The notes beneath the pieces are model-generated. The model did not search any database, was not told the DNA's origin, and saw only the letters and a program-made list of their open reading frames with translations. Made by a program: the position numbers and the translations under genes. This document shows, one piece after another, positions 63,901 through 64,000 of a stretch of 64,000 bases of DNA. Origin of the DNA: Trichoplax adhaerens (lineage: Eukaryota > Placozoa > Uniplacotomia > Trichoplacea > Trichoplacidae); assembly GCF_000150275.1 (NCBI RefSeq), contig NW_002060947.1, positions 8,402,043-8,466,042 on the forward strand, given 5' to 3'. The first letter of the stretch is position 1; every line of letters starts with the position of its first letter.

Positions 63901-63940
63901 GGACTTTCATTTCTTTACCTAGATCTCGCTTATCGCGAGA
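60938..63940 (-). CDS. Transgelin-like protein truncated after the CH domain (paralogue 3), 5' end outside window
   Basis: Five exons on the minus strand: 63816-63940, 61772-61838, 61296-61400, 61104-61136 and 60938-60979. The first coding exon, expected to hold about a dozen residues as in the paralogues, is not in the window. The CH domain reads KVLHWISAIIGRSLGDDNAP, AKLRDGIALCELINQLQPGS, IQNISKFLKAAELYGVNKED, STLYDGHHMVE, VINAIESLALR. The protein then ends AQQKGFDGPNLDL at the point where paralogue 1 continues into its calponin repeat. Exon sizes of 125, 67, 105 and 33 bp equal those of paralogue 1. The usual VDLYEG motif is changed to STLYDG. The gene is intact and in frame, so it is probably expressed, but as a CH-domain-only protein. 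Confidence 0.87.
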
Positions 63941-64000
63941 CTAAATGAGAAAGAAAGACAGTATTATTACGTTTACGATATAAAAATTATAGGACACTAT

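Overview
The window looks like nuclear DNA of an early-branching animal. It is AT-rich, and its genes are split into many small exons (24-200 bp) with canonical GT-AG introns. The gene content is animal: collagen, transgelin/calponin-like proteins, a planar-polarity/ciliary effector and ciliary or flagellar accessory proteins. A placozoan such as Trichoplax or Hoilungia is my best guess; that is inference, not something I could search. No tRNA, rRNA, CRISPR or prokaryotic features were seen. Almost every gene below had to be assembled by hand from exons by matching splice sites, reading phase and family knowledge.

Layout. 1-9.4 kb, plus strand: the 3' end of an inturned (INTU)-like gene, an S4-domain mitochondrial RNA-binding protein (MTRES1-like), and a short membrane-anchored collagen ending in a long glutamine-rich tail. 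10.2-13.4 kb, minus strand: pyridoxal kinase (PDXK), whose first intron holds a decayed, intron-containing pseudogene on the opposite strand. 13.6-16.8 kb: two satellite-like tandem arrays; the second is interrupted by a 652-bp solo LTR with a perfect 5-bp target duplication. 17.6-30.5 kb, minus strand: an IQ-motif-extended C11orf65/MFI homologue and a CNBD2-like cyclic-nucleotide-binding protein, with a near-ideal RFX X-box between them.

33-64 kb: an interleaved family block. Three transgelin-like genes (33.1-37.3 minus; 46.8-50.1 plus; 60.9->63.9 minus) alternate with two CYTH-domain genes (41.3-42.6 plus; 56.8-58.4 plus). Exon sizes and phases are conserved across the paralogues, so this block probably arose by repeated segmental duplication with one inversion. 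The transgelin copies differ mainly at the C terminus: calponin repeat present, replaced, or absent.

Most gaps between genes, and the long introns, contain nothing recognisably coding. They are filled with strongly diverged tandem duplications (periods about 53, 125-135, 150-165, 174, 185-193, 215, 212-249 and 270 bp) and a few scattered gene or repeat fragments. Three genes or more (INTU, C11orf65, CNBD2) belong to families with ciliary or flagellar roles, which fits the X-box.
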